DNA from: Ferrithrix thermotolerans DSM 19514
GTDB taxonomy: Bacteria; Actinomycetota; Acidimicrobiia; Acidimicrobiales; Ilumatobacteraceae
Reading direction: 5' to 3'
Assembly (NCBI GenBank): GCA_945860575.1
Contig: CAMAQQ010000004.1
Span: forward strand, 1 to 24,206
DNA length: 24,206 nucleotides
Under the pieces are notes generated by a model. The model was not told the DNA's origin and made no database searches. It saw nothing but the letters and a program-made list of their open reading frames with translations. A program made the translations under genes and the position numbers. Shown here in pieces: positions 8,428-16,436 of the stretch. The first letter of the stretch is position 1. The number at the start of each line of letters is the position of its first letter.

Positions 8428-8450
8428 TTAAAAAGTGACGGCGTTTTTAA
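8428..8450. terminator. Weak AT hairpin between convergent genes
   Basis: TTAAAAA (8428-8434) and TTTTTAA (8444-8450) form a 7-bp AT-only stem with a 9-nt loop between msrA and the convergent MFS gene. It could end either transcript, but without GC pairs it would be weak. Confidence 0.25.
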
Positions 8451-8456
8451 GCAGAA

Positions 8457-9902
8457 CTAAATTGCTTGGGCGAGTTGGTCGGCAGTTGGCCTGCGAAACA
8501 ATGTCAACATTGCCACACCTGAAAGCAAAATTACGCCACTCATAAGTGTCCATGCCGTATGAAAGCCACGCGTGGGGTCGTCGGTTTTTGCTGCGGCAAC
8601 GAGCATCGAACTAACTAGAGCAATACCAAGCGCAGCGCCCACTTGCCGGGCAGTGTTGTTAAGTGCCGAGCCCATTGCAAATTTTGGTTGGGGCAAAAAT
8701 GCAGTTGCCGAACTAGAAATTGTCGAGATGCAAAGACCTACTCCGATGCCGATAAAGACCATTGTTGGAAAGTAAAAATCCCAATAGTGAATTTCAGGTG
8801 AGATGTAATAGTTCATCCACCCAATGCCAATTGACATGGTCAATGCACCTGTCGCGACTACTTTGCCGTGCCCGATGCGATTGGCGAGTTTGCCCGCAGG
8901 CGCAGCGACAATTGCCGCAGCCAACGGACCAGGTGAGCCAGCAAGACCCGACAAAGAAGGGCTGTAGCCCCATACAACTTGCAACCATTGAGTGTTGATG
9001 AAAATCATTGCAAAGAATCCCATTGAAAAAGCGAAACCACCAATTGCTGCTGCGGTGACGAAAGGCAATTTAAACAAACGTAAATCGAGTACGGGGTGCG
9101 CAACTTTGTTGCATCGCCAAACAAAAACACCAATTAATAAAAATGAAATAGCAAAAATTGCGAGCGATCGATTTGAAACCCATCCCCATTCGTCGCTTTG
9201 CACAATCATCAGGGTGAGCAACCCAACGCCGAGCACTACAACTAGCGCACCAAAATAATCAACCGTGCGCGGCGCGGTCTCATCGCGCGATTCGCGCAGC
9301 AATTTTGTGCCAATTGCAAATGCCAATAAGCAAAACGGTACGTTCACCAAGAACACCGAGTGCCAGCCGAAGTTGTCGACCAGAACTCCACCGATCATCG
9401 GACCACTGGCTGCCGACAATCCGCCAACTGCTCCCCAGACTCCGATTGCGGCCGAGCGTTTTTCAATTGCAAACTCGGGTAACACGAGCGCCAACGATGC
9501 AGGTGTGAGTATTGCTCCGCCAACTGCCTGAATGACTCTTGCGATAACCATGAAGATCGCAGTCGGCGAAATAGCACAGAGAATTGAGCCGAGCATAAAA
9601 ATCATTAAGCCCGAGAGAAACGCCCGCTTGCGACCGAACGCATCGGCGAGTCGACCCGCAGTCAAAAGACCGGCGGCATACGCAATGTTGTATGCCGAGA
9701 AAATCCAAGTCAGAGTCCGACGGTTCTCGGGCCACTCGGTGACAAACGCACCGAATGCGACATTGACGATGCTGATGTCAAGCGAAACAAGCATGATGCC
9801 CACAGATGTGAGCGCAAGAACCTTGGCACCCCTCGACCAACTTTTCAAAAGATTCTGCTTTCTGTTATTTCTTCCAGAGATTTTTTCGAATCTCTTCGCC
9901 AT
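8457..9902 (-). CDS. MFS transporter, DHA2 (EmrB/QacA) drug:H+ antiporter family
   Basis: A 481-residue integral membrane protein, the length expected for the 14-helix DHA2 family. Motif D1 LDISIVNVA is at 41-49, motif A GRLADAFGRKRA at 83-94, and the antiporter motif C GAVGGLSAASGPMIGG at about 157-172. These support export of a compound by proton antiport across the cytoplasmic membrane. The cargo is unknown. The gene overlaps the end of the CoA-transferase gene by 38 nt; a TTG start nearer the overlap edge (about residue 19) is possible, as the first 25 residues are only basic and not conserved. It is the last gene of the accD-led minus-strand operon, so it may export a product or toxic acid, but this is a guess. 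Confidence 0.9.
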   Translation of the reverse strand: MAKRFEKISGRNNRKQNLLKSWSRGAKVLALTSVGIMLVSLDISIVNVAFGAFVTEWPENRRTLTWIFSAYNIAYAAGLLTAGRLADAFGRKRAFLSGLMIFMLGSILCAISPTAIFMVIARVIQAVGGAILTPASLALVLPEFAIEKRSAAIGVWGAVGGLSAASGPMIGGVLVDNFGWHSVFLVNVPFCLLAFAIGTKLLRESRDETAPRTVDYFGALVVVLGVGLLTLMIVQSDEWGWVSNRSLAIFAISFLLIGVFVWRCNKVAHPVLDLRLFKLPFVTAAAIGGFAFSMGFFAMIFINTQWLQVVWGYSPSLSGLAGSPGPLAAAIVAAPAGKLANRIGHGKVVATGALTMSIGIGWMNYYISPEIHYWDFYFPTMVFIGIGVGLCISTISSSATAFLPQPKFAMGSALNNTARQVGAALGIALVSSMLVAAAKTDDPTRGFHTAWTLMSGVILLSGVAMLTLFRRPTADQLAQAI

Positions 9903-10983
9903 CGGCGTCTAGCGCGCGACCTTCCCACCGTAGTTCGCCAGGTGTACCCGACAACGAGGCGAGTAAACCTTGCATCGGTGTCGCACCAACGACTTTGATT
10001 GCTTGGCGCGCCGCAAAGTGCGGATCAACGGCGATATCTGCCATTGACAGCACCGGACCGATCGCTGCCTGAGCATCGGTGAAAACTTTCAGAACCACCT
10101 CGCTGTCGCGACTCGCGCAATATTTAGTCATCAAGTCGTGCAACACCGCGCGATTCTCAACTCGACTCGAAAAAGTCAAAAACCTTTCGTCTCCCGCAAA
10201 TCCTAAAACTTCCATAACTCGCGCTGCAACCGTGTCTGAACTTGCTGAAACGCCGACCCACTTTTTATCGTTGCATTGATAGACACCGCGCGGCACCGTA
10301 TATGGCAATTGCGAACCGAGTCGAGGTTGCTCTTGGCCAGTCAAGGCGAACAACGAAATCAAAGGCCCCATTATTTGAAACATTGTCTCGAGAAGGTTTA
10401 CGTCGACTACTTGCCCGACGTTGCTGTGCAGCGCGACCATTGTTGCAAAAGCTGCAACGACTCCAGTGACTTCATCAGTCAAAGCGATCGGCGGCAACAT
10501 TGGCGGGCCATCAGGGTCGCCACTGATTGATGCCAGACCAGACATTGACTCGGCAATTGATGCAAAACCTGGTCGATCTTTGTATGGGCCAGTTTGACCA
10601 AAACCTGAAACGCGAGTGATCACAAGTTTTGAATTTCGTTGCAACAAAACATCGGGACCGACGCCGAGTCGCTCAAGAGTGCCTGGTCGAAAATTCTCGA
10701 CGAGAACATCAGCCTCATCGATTAGGTTAAGAAAAACTATGCGATCGCTGTCGAGTTTCAAGTCAAGTGCGATATTTCGCTTATTGCGGTTGACCAACTT
10801 CCACCACAAACCCGTGCCATCGCGCGGATCGCGCCACGCCATACCGCGCAGGCTGTCACCAACGCCTGGTTTTTCAATCTTGATTACATCCGCGCCGAAG
10901 TCGGCGAAATATCTTGCGCAATTCGGTCCGGCTAAAACTGTTGATAAGTCAATAACCCGCAAATCTTTTAGCGGCGCCGGCAT
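9865..10983 (-). CDS. Class III (CaiB/BaiF) CoA-transferase
   Basis: A 372-residue family III CoA-transferase, moving CoA between a carboxylic acid and an acyl-CoA. The N-terminal LRVIDLSTVLAGPNCARYFADFGADVIKIE (8-37) is the family signature, followed by NRNKRNIALDLK (65-76), ENFRPGTLERLG (96-107) and GFGQTGPYKDRPGF. Asp170 in ALTDEVTG aligns with the catalytic Asp169 of formyl-CoA transferase. It lies 11 nt after the carboxylase epsilon gene and overlaps the MFS gene, so it should be co-expressed with the carboxylase. Its acid substrate is unknown. Relatives handle carnitine, bile acids, oxalate, mesaconate and alpha-methylacyl-CoA, the last by racemisation. Confidence 0.9.
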   Translation of the reverse strand: MPAPLKDLRVIDLSTVLAGPNCARYFADFGADVIKIEKPGVGDSLRGMAWRDPRDGTGLWWKLVNRNKRNIALDLKLDSDRIVFLNLIDEADVLVENFRPGTLERLGVGPDVLLQRNSKLVITRVSGFGQTGPYKDRPGFASIAESMSGLASISGDPDGPPMLPPIALTDEVTGVVAAFATMVALHSNVGQVVDVNLLETMFQIMGPLISLFALTGQEQPRLGSQLPYTVPRGVYQCNDKKWVGVSASSDTVAARVMEVLGFAGDERFLTFSSRVENRAVLHDLMTKYCASRDSEVVLKVFTDAQAAIGPVLSMADIAVDPHFAARQAIKVVGATPMQGLLASLSGTPGELRWEGRALDADGEEIRKNLWKK

Positions 10984-10994
10984 TTTAAATTTAA

Positions 10995-11180
10995 TTAGTT
11001 AGGTCGGTTACGGCGAGCGATTGTCGAATTTGTCCATGAGCGACCACTGAACCGCCAAGATGTTTGCACAGTTGTCGACGTGTTTGGTTGCGGCTTTGGC
11101 CACAACAAGTCGAGTGCCGTACTAATTGCGACCGCCTCATCTGCTGATGGTGAAGGCGAAACTGAATTTTGAATCGTCAC
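10995..11180 (-). CDS. Acyl-CoA carboxylase epsilon subunit
   Basis: A 61-residue protein starting at GTG, whose GTGA overlaps the stop of the carboxyltransferase gene by 4 nt. The C-terminal WRFSGRSW followed by a basic tail is typical of the small epsilon polypeptides (AccE/PccE) that bind actinobacterial carboxyltransferase hexamers and raise activity. The N-terminal part, with ADEAVAISTALDLL, is a predicted short helix. Such subunits vary greatly in sequence and are recognised mainly by size, this tail motif and position directly after accD/pccB. All three hold here. It would act in the cytoplasm as part of the biotin-dependent carboxylase; the alpha (biotin) subunit is not in this window. 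Confidence 0.82.
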   Translation of the reverse strand: MTIQNSVSPSPSADEAVAISTALDLLWPKPQPNTSTTVQTSWRFSGRSWTNSTIARRNRPN

Positions 11181-12733
11181 AATGGCATGTTGCCGTGTTT
11201 GCGGTGCGGTAACTCCTCGCGTTTTGATTGCAACATTTTTAATCCGCTAATAAGTTTGCTGCGTGTTTCTGCCGGGTCAATCACATCGTCGATGTATCCA
11301 CGTTCGGCAGCGGCATATGGGTTTGCATATTTTGCGCCGTATTCAGCAACGAGTTCTTTACGACGCTCGGCGGGGTTTGCCGCCTGCTGTAACTCTCGGC
11401 GATAAACAATTTCTACCGCGCCTTGTGGCCCCATCACGGCAAGTTCGGCAGTTGGCCATGCGTATGCCAGGTCGGCGCCGATTGATTTTGAATTCATCAC
11501 TACATATGCGCCACCATATGCTTTGCGAGTGATGACTTGAATTCGTGGCACTGTGGCCTCACAATACGCATAGAGCAATTTGGCGCCGTGGCGAATGATG
11601 CCGCCGTATTCTTGGTCGACGCCAGGCAAGAAACCCGGAACATCGACGAAAGTAACCAACGGAATATTAAACGCGTCGCATGTGCGCACGAATCGCGCTG
11701 CTTTCTCGCTTGACTCAATATCGAGCACGCCCGCCAAAACCATCGGCTGATTGCCGACGATGCCGACTGTCTTGCCGTCCAGGCGTGAGAAGCCACATAC
11801 GATGCTCTTTGCCCAATGTGGAAAGTATTCAAAGAATTCTCCGTCGTCGACAACTTCTGCAATCACTTTCTTCATGTCGTAAGGCTGATTAGCAGACGCA
11901 GGCAAAATTGTGCGCAACGAATCGCACTGACGCATTGGATCGTCGGTTGGCGCAATTGAAGGCGCTTCGGCCATGTTGTTTTGCGGCAAAAAACTGAGCA
12001 GATAGCGCACATCTTCGAGACAGGCTTTTTCGTCTGCCGAAACAAAAGTTGCAACACCACTTTTTGATGCGTGACTCATTGCGCCACCTAGTTCTTCAAG
12101 CGTCACATCTTCGCCCGTCACCGTCTTTACAACATCTGGCCCGGTGATGAACATGTGGCTCGTTTCGCGAACCATAAAAATAAAGTCGGTCATCGCTGGT
12201 GAGTAAACGGCGCCGCCGGCACAAGGTCCGAGAACGACGCTGATCTGCGGAATCACACCCGACGACTGCACATTGCGATGAAAAATACCGCCGTAACTAG
12301 CGAGAGAAACAACTCCCTCTTGAATGCGCGCACCGGCACCATCGTTCAGACCAATCAACGGTGCACCAACTTTGAGTGCGAGATCCATCAACTTGTGAAT
12401 CTTTTCGGCGAAAACTTCGCCGAGTGCACCGCCAAACACGGTGAAGTCTTGACTGAATACGAAAATTTTTCGACCATCAATTGTTCCCCATCCGGTGATT
12501 ACGCCATCGGTATACGGGTGTTCTTCGAGACCAGCAGCCTGTGCACGGTGGCGAGCAAGGAGATCCAGTTCATGAAAACTTCCTTCGTCAAGCAGAATTT
12601 CAATTCGTTCGCGAGCGAGAAGTTTGCCCTTTTCGTGCTGTCGCTCAATTGAGCGCGGTGAGCCAGCAGTGAATGCCGCGAGTTTGCGGGCCTTGAGGTC
12701 GGCAAGTTTGTCGTCCATTGAGTTGCTAGCCAT
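11177..12733 (-). CDS. Acyl-CoA carboxylase carboxyltransferase (beta) subunit, AccD/PccB family
   Basis: A 518-residue carboxyltransferase that moves CO2 from carboxybiotin to acetyl- and/or propionyl-CoA, giving malonyl-CoA or methylmalonyl-CoA. Crotonase-fold landmarks are present in both halves: LGPCAGGAVYSPAMTDF (168-184) in the N-lobe; NQPMVLAGVLDIESSEKAARF (328-348) and PGFLPGVDQEYGGIIRHGAKLL (366-387) in the C-lobe. Residue 411, in GGAYVVM, is Val; the propionyl-specific PccB enzymes I know have Asp there (GGAYDVM), which argues for a broader or acetyl-accepting enzyme. The start is ATG at 12733 with a leaderless-type -10 7 nt upstream; an ATG at 12718 is the alternative. It heads the operon with the epsilon subunit, CoA-transferase and MFS genes. 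Confidence 0.94.
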   Translation of the reverse strand: MASNSMDDKLADLKARKLAAFTAGSPRSIERQHEKGKLLARERIEILLDEGSFHELDLLARHRAQAAGLEEHPYTDGVITGWGTIDGRKIFVFSQDFTVFGGALGEVFAEKIHKLMDLALKVGAPLIGLNDGAGARIQEGVVSLASYGGIFHRNVQSSGVIPQISVVLGPCAGGAVYSPAMTDFIFMVRETSHMFITGPDVVKTVTGEDVTLEELGGAMSHASKSGVATFVSADEKACLEDVRYLLSFLPQNNMAEAPSIAPTDDPMRQCDSLRTILPASANQPYDMKKVIAEVVDDGEFFEYFPHWAKSIVCGFSRLDGKTVGIVGNQPMVLAGVLDIESSEKAARFVRTCDAFNIPLVTFVDVPGFLPGVDQEYGGIIRHGAKLLYAYCEATVPRIQVITRKAYGGAYVVMNSKSIGADLAYAWPTAELAVMGPQGAVEIVYRRELQQAANPAERRKELVAEYGAKYANPYAAAERGYIDDVIDPAETRSKLISGLKMLQSKREELPHRKHGNMPL

Positions 12734-12740
12734 TGAGTAA

Positions 12741-12746
12741 ACGATA
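12741..12746 (-). promoter_or_regulatory. -10 hexamer of a leaderless promoter (carboxylase operon)
   Basis: On the minus strand TATCGT is followed by 7 nt and the ATG at 12733. No clear -35 is seen. Confidence 0.5.
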
Positions 12747-12790
12747 CTGCCACTTACTCAAATCGCTGAGCAACTGAATGCTTCTGAACA

Positions 12791-14653
12791 TCAACCACCG
12801 ACGGTTGTTGTTGCTGTTGGCAGTGTGATTACCGATGGCAATGTAGTTGCTGTTGGCAGCGTGACTACCGACGGCAGGGTGGTTGCTGTTGGTAATGTAG
12901 GCGCTTCTGGAATCGCAATTGTTGTGGCTAGTTTTTCTAGTTCGCCAGTTGTCGTCGTGCCAGATATCTCAATATTCCAGATGCCCGGAACATTGAGAAT
13001 AAATGTGCCGTCACCCGAGATAATTGCCGCACCTTGACGAGTAAGCGGAACATTAATTTGAATGCCGCTGTAGCCGATTGCTTGTGGAATTAGCTTGACC
13101 GTGAAATTATTGATTCGTCGCGGTTCGATGAGTTCAATGCGCATTGCATTAATGCCTGTCAAGCCGGGCGTCAATGAGATCACGACACGAAATCGATCGT
13201 TGCGAAGTTCTTCTCTAAATGCGTATGTCGCAGTTGGCGCACTGAGTTGGGCGACGGCTTTTGGAGGCTGAGTCGAAACCATCCACGAAGTAATTGTTAA
13301 TGCCAAAACAGCGAAACCAAGTTCAACTGTCACGGCACGTCTAAGACGCCACGCCAGTTTTCGAGTGAGATGATTATTGTCTGCGAAAATTTGATGAACG
13401 AATTTTTTGAACGCGAATACGATAAAAATCATCACTGCTGTGATGATTATCTTCAAAACTCCGAGCCGACCGTGAGCACTACCTAAAATTGACGTACTAT
13501 CAAGAAGATAAATCTGTAAAAAACCAGTAAACAAGGTGACCCCGAACGCGAGCACTGAGTGTTTCGAAAATGTCAAGACGGCACCGACCAGGTCGTCTCC
13601 GCCAGGCCCAATCAGAATGACTCGCGAAAGCAACATCAATCCACCGATCCAATAGGCCACAGATAGCCCGTGGACAGCACCGAGGATGTATGTGAAAATT
13701 GCGACATCTTGACCCAGCCGACTAAAACCGAGGGTCGCAATCATCAGCACCAATAAAATCGTCGCCGGCAATTGTGAAGAAGGGTCGTTGGCGCGTTCTG
13801 GAAATAACGCAACCCATCCACATGAAACGACCAGGGCAAAACGAAATATTAATACGATGCCACTGCCTGATGTCAGAGAACTCAACCACTCAAATGGATT
13901 TAAGGAAGATAAAAAGTTTTGTGAAGTTTGCTGCATCGTCGTGAGTGTGAGAATCAAATAGATCGTGGCGACACAGGCAATCCACGAAAGCCGGATGTAG
14001 CGAATCATCACCCCATAAGTTGGACCTTCGGGCCAAGCAGTAATTACCAGAGCAAGCCCGCCAAATATTGCGGTCATAAAAAGATATTCGAGAATTCGCA
14101 ACAAGCCGATTACGCCACCTACTCGCGGTGGAGATTTCTGCTCGCCGATTGTTTCGCCAATCAATATTGGAGTGGTCGTGTCAGTAGTGATAACTAGACC
14201 GGTGGCGCCAGCAATCGTGGTTTGAATCGCGACGGCTGAAGTGAAATTAAATGATCCGCTGCTGAAATCTGGTAGAGACCAACTGACTACGCAAAGTCCT
14301 GCTGGTGGAATTTGGGTCAATGCGGTCGAAACGGTTTTAAAGTCTGTGCCTAATTGCGCTTGACCAAGACCAACTGGACTGCCATTGCAGGCGAGCGATA
14401 ATCCCATGTTGGCGGCTACATCAGCTGATGTCAGCGGGTCTCTAAAAATGAGTTGCAATTGTGTTGGCGGCATTGATACCACTTGGTTTGCCGCAGGATT
14501 TGATGAGGTCAAGATGTTCGTGCCAGAAGCAGTCTGTGGGGCGTAGGTTGCGCCAGCCTGGGTTGCCCCTAATCCACAAATGAGAGCCAACGCCCCAAAA
14601 ACAACCGTTGCCAGCCGTTTACGCCCTGGCGATTCGGTCATTCCCCTAGACAT
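12791..14653 (-). CDS. CopC-CopD-like fusion membrane protein
   Basis: A 620-residue protein with an N-terminal signal segment (about 14-36), a CopC-like beta-sandwich domain (about 44-143: SNPAANQVVSMPPTQLQLIF and later YVVSWSLPDFSSGSF-type sequence), a polytopic CopD-like domain (about 182-465) and an extracytoplasmic beta-rich domain. The CopD part has VHGLSVAYWIGGL, the family's best conserved stretch. The tail ends in repeated TLPSVVTLPTAT-type units, a Pro/Thr-rich wall-spanning style. CopC/CopD proteins are linked to periplasmic copper binding and uptake, but the CopC domain here lacks the usual N-terminal His and other clear Cu ligands. The start at 14653 has a leaderless -10 6 nt upstream. 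The fold call is good; a copper role is doubtful. Confidence 0.75.
   Translation of the reverse strand: MSRGMTESPGRKRLATVVFGALALICGLGATQAGATYAPQTASGTNILTSSNPAANQVVSMPPTQLQLIFRDPLTSADVAANMGLSLACNGSPVGLGQAQLGTDFKTVSTALTQIPPAGLCVVSWSLPDFSSGSFNFTSAVAIQTTIAGATGLVITTDTTTPILIGETIGEQKSPPRVGGVIGLLRILEYLFMTAIFGGLALVITAWPEGPTYGVMIRYIRLSWIACVATIYLILTLTTMQQTSQNFLSSLNPFEWLSSLTSGSGIVLIFRFALVVSCGWVALFPERANDPSSQLPATILLVLMIATLGFSRLGQDVAIFTYILGAVHGLSVAYWIGGLMLLSRVILIGPGGDDLVGAVLTFSKHSVLAFGVTLFTGFLQIYLLDSTSILGSAHGRLGVLKIIITAVMIFIVFAFKKFVHQIFADNNHLTRKLAWRLRRAVTVELGFAVLALTITSWMVSTQPPKAVAQLSAPTATYAFREELRNDRFRVVISLTPGLTGINAMRIELIEPRRINNFTVKLIPQAIGYSGIQINVPLTRQGAAIISGDGTFILNVPGIWNIEISGTTTTGELEKLATTIAIPEAPTLPTATTLPSVVTLPTATTLPSVITLPTATTTVGG
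12810..12900. repeat. 36-nt tandem repeat in the 3' end of the CopC-CopD-like gene
   Basis: The string GTTGCTGTTGG recurs at 12810, 12846 and 12882, exactly 36 nt apart, with imperfect sequence between. On the coding (minus) strand this is a 12-residue period of Thr-Leu-Pro and Thr-Ala-Thr units. The phase is a multiple of 3, so copy number can change without breaking the frame. Confidence 0.85.
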
Positions 14654-14659
14654 ATATAT

Positions 14660-14665
14660 AGATTA
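14660..14665 (-). promoter_or_regulatory. -10 hexamer of a leaderless promoter (CopC-CopD-like gene)
   Basis: On the minus strand TAATCT is followed by 6 nt and the ATG at 14653. A TTGAAC (14686-14681) lies upstream with a short 15-nt spacer and overlaps the possible -35 of dnaX. Confidence 0.5.
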
Positions 14666-14705
14666 CTAATTTCAGCCCCTGTTCAAGCATGAAGCACCCG
14701 ATAGG

Positions 14706-14711
14706 TAGGCT
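14706..14711 (+). promoter_or_regulatory. -10 hexamer upstream of dnaX
   Basis: TAGGCT lies 9 nt before the ATG at 14721. TTCAAG at 14682-14687 is a weak -35 with an 18-nt spacer. The transcript would be leaderless or nearly so. Confidence 0.4.
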
Positions 14712-14720
14712 CGCTACGAA

Positions 14721-16430
14721 ATGGCAACGCAATCCCTCTATCGACGATATAGACCACGCCGCTTTGACGAGCTGAAAGGTCAAGACCATGTCGTGCGCGC
14801 TCTGCGCAATGCGGTGATTAATAATCGGGAAGGTCAGGCATATTTATTTTCTGGGCCTCGTGGAACGGGCAAGACATCTACTGCGCGAATTTTAGCCAAA
14901 GTACTAAATTGCGAAAAACTAAAAGATGGTGAGCCATGCGGAAAATGTAATTCGTGTGTTTCGATAGATGTTGGTTCAAGTTACGACGTACTTGAATTGG
15001 ATGCTGCAAGTAACAACGGTGTCGACAATATGCGCGATCTAATCGAACGTGCGGCACTCGGAAACCCGGGTCGACATCGTGTTTTTATTCTTGACGAAGT
15101 TCACATGCTTTCGAAACCCGCCGAAGCGGCATTATTGAAAACTCTTGAAGAGCCACCTGAACATGTTGTGTTTGTGTTGGCAACTACCGACCCGCAAAAA
15201 GTCAGCGAAACGATTCGTAGCCGCACGCAACATTTGCAGTTTCATCTTTTGCCGATGCAAGAATTAAAAGATCATGTCAAATGGGTCGTCGCCGACGCAA
15301 AACTGACAATTAGTGACGATGCGATTGATCGCGTCGTGAAACTTGGTGGTGGTTCTGTGCGCGACACGCTCTCAGCACTTGAACTCGCGGTCGCTTCTGG
15401 TGGCGAAGTTGATGAGCAGATTTCTCTCGACGAATTTATTGAAGCATTTATTGATCACGACCCCGGTCGCGCTCTGGCTGCTGTTGGTGCATCAGTACAA
15501 TTTGGTGCCGACCCACGCGCACTTACCGAAGACATCGTGAGAAACTTACGCGATTTGTTTTTATCGTTGATGGCGCCAGAACTTGTTCAACTGCCCAAAG
15601 AACGCGCCGAAATAGTGGGTGACCAGGCTCGTCGTATGGGTGCAAGTAGCGTCGTTCGTGCGATTGAGGTTCTTGGAGAAGTGTTGATTGAAATTCGGCA
15701 CGCACCAGATGCGCGATTGTTGCTTGAAGTTTCATTGGTAAAGCTCACGCGGCAAAACTCAAGTACTGATATTGCTGCTTTGATGTCGCGAATCGAACGA
15801 CTAGAAGCGGGGGTTGTGGCTAATCGAGACCCAACTGGGCCGATCACGAGACCAGTTTTGGTTGATTCAAATACTGGTCGCGCAAAATTAGGCGGACGGG
15901 CGACTCCACTTGTGGTGGTGCCGAATATCGCGTCCGTTGCGGCGCCGGCTTCCAAACCTGCGAGCACTTTGGCGAGCGTGCCAGATGTCGTGCCTGACCA
16001 AAAACTTGAGTCAACTGCAGTTTTGAGCGATGAAGAACTTAAACGGCGTTGGCCCGATGTCGTCGCTGCGCAAAAGCCAATGGTTCGCGCGCTGTATAGC
16101 GCTATGAACTTAACTGACAGCCGAGATGGGATAATCACATTGTTGGCGCCGAGTGATGTGCATATCGCAAAGTCAAAAGAACATCTTGAGGCAATATCAA
16201 TGTCGCTCAAGACGATCGCCGGAAAAAAAATCGATTTAAACTTCGTCGTGGGCGAGTCAAAGCGTGGCCGAAACATCAAACAAAGTTCAACCGAATTAAT
16301 TGATGAAGAAATAGAAGAGCCTGTTGATTTATCTGAGACAACAAAAGTACCAAAGGGCACTCGCTCATCTCCGTTTGATGATTTGGCAAAATCGTTTCCG
16401 GGTTCGCGAATAATTGACGATAAAAAGTAG
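14721..16430 (+). CDS. dnaX: DNA polymerase III subunit gamma/tau
   Basis: A 569-residue clamp-loader ATPase that helps load the sliding clamp and, as tau, ties the polymerase to the helicase. Walker A GPRGTGKT is at 45-52, a zinc module at Cys64, 73, 76 and 79, Walker B VFILDEVH at 121-128 with LSKPAEAALLKTLEEPP following, and sensor ATTDPQK at 154-160. Residues ~365-430 are a Pro/Ala/Val-rich linker leading to a C-terminal tau-type domain (about 435-515). The recR gene begins 6 nt after the stop, the classic pairing, but without ybaB between. An A8 run at codons 501-504 could give a shorter product. The identification is secure. Confidence 0.97.
   Translation: MATQSLYRRYRPRRFDELKGQDHVVRALRNAVINNREGQAYLFSGPRGTGKTSTARILAKVLNCEKLKDGEPCGKCNSCVSIDVGSSYDVLELDAASNNGVDNMRDLIERAALGNPGRHRVFILDEVHMLSKPAEAALLKTLEEPPEHVVFVLATTDPQKVSETIRSRTQHLQFHLLPMQELKDHVKWVVADAKLTISDDAIDRVVKLGGGSVRDTLSALELAVASGGEVDEQISLDEFIEAFIDHDPGRALAAVGASVQFGADPRALTEDIVRNLRDLFLSLMAPELVQLPKERAEIVGDQARRMGASSVVRAIEVLGEVLIEIRHAPDARLLLEVSLVKLTRQNSSTDIAALMSRIERLEAGVVANRDPTGPITRPVLVDSNTGRAKLGGRATPLVVVPNIASVAAPASKPASTLASVPDVVPDQKLESTAVLSDEELKRRWPDVVAAQKPMVRALYSAMNLTDSRDGIITLLAPSDVHIAKSKEHLEAISMSLKTIAGKKIDLNFVVGESKRGRNIKQSSTELIDEEIEEPVDLSETTKVPKGTRSSPFDDLAKSFPGSRIIDDKK
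16222..16231 (+). other. A8 slippery run (A_AAA_AAA, in frame) in dnaX
   Basis: Eight A's at 16223-16230 read GGA AAA AAA ATC in the dnaX frame, placing a perfect A_AAA_AAA heptamer in phase. Losing one A leads to a TAA within two codons (a 505-residue product). A -1 ribosomal shift leads to about 24 alternative residues before TGA. Whether slippage occurs is not known. Confidence 0.4.
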
Positions 16431-16436
16431 GCATTA

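Noticed and set aside
9265..9912. Plus-strand ORFs opposite the MFS gene
   Set aside because: Pro/Thr/Ala-rich shadows of a transporter whose motifs are clear on the minus strand.
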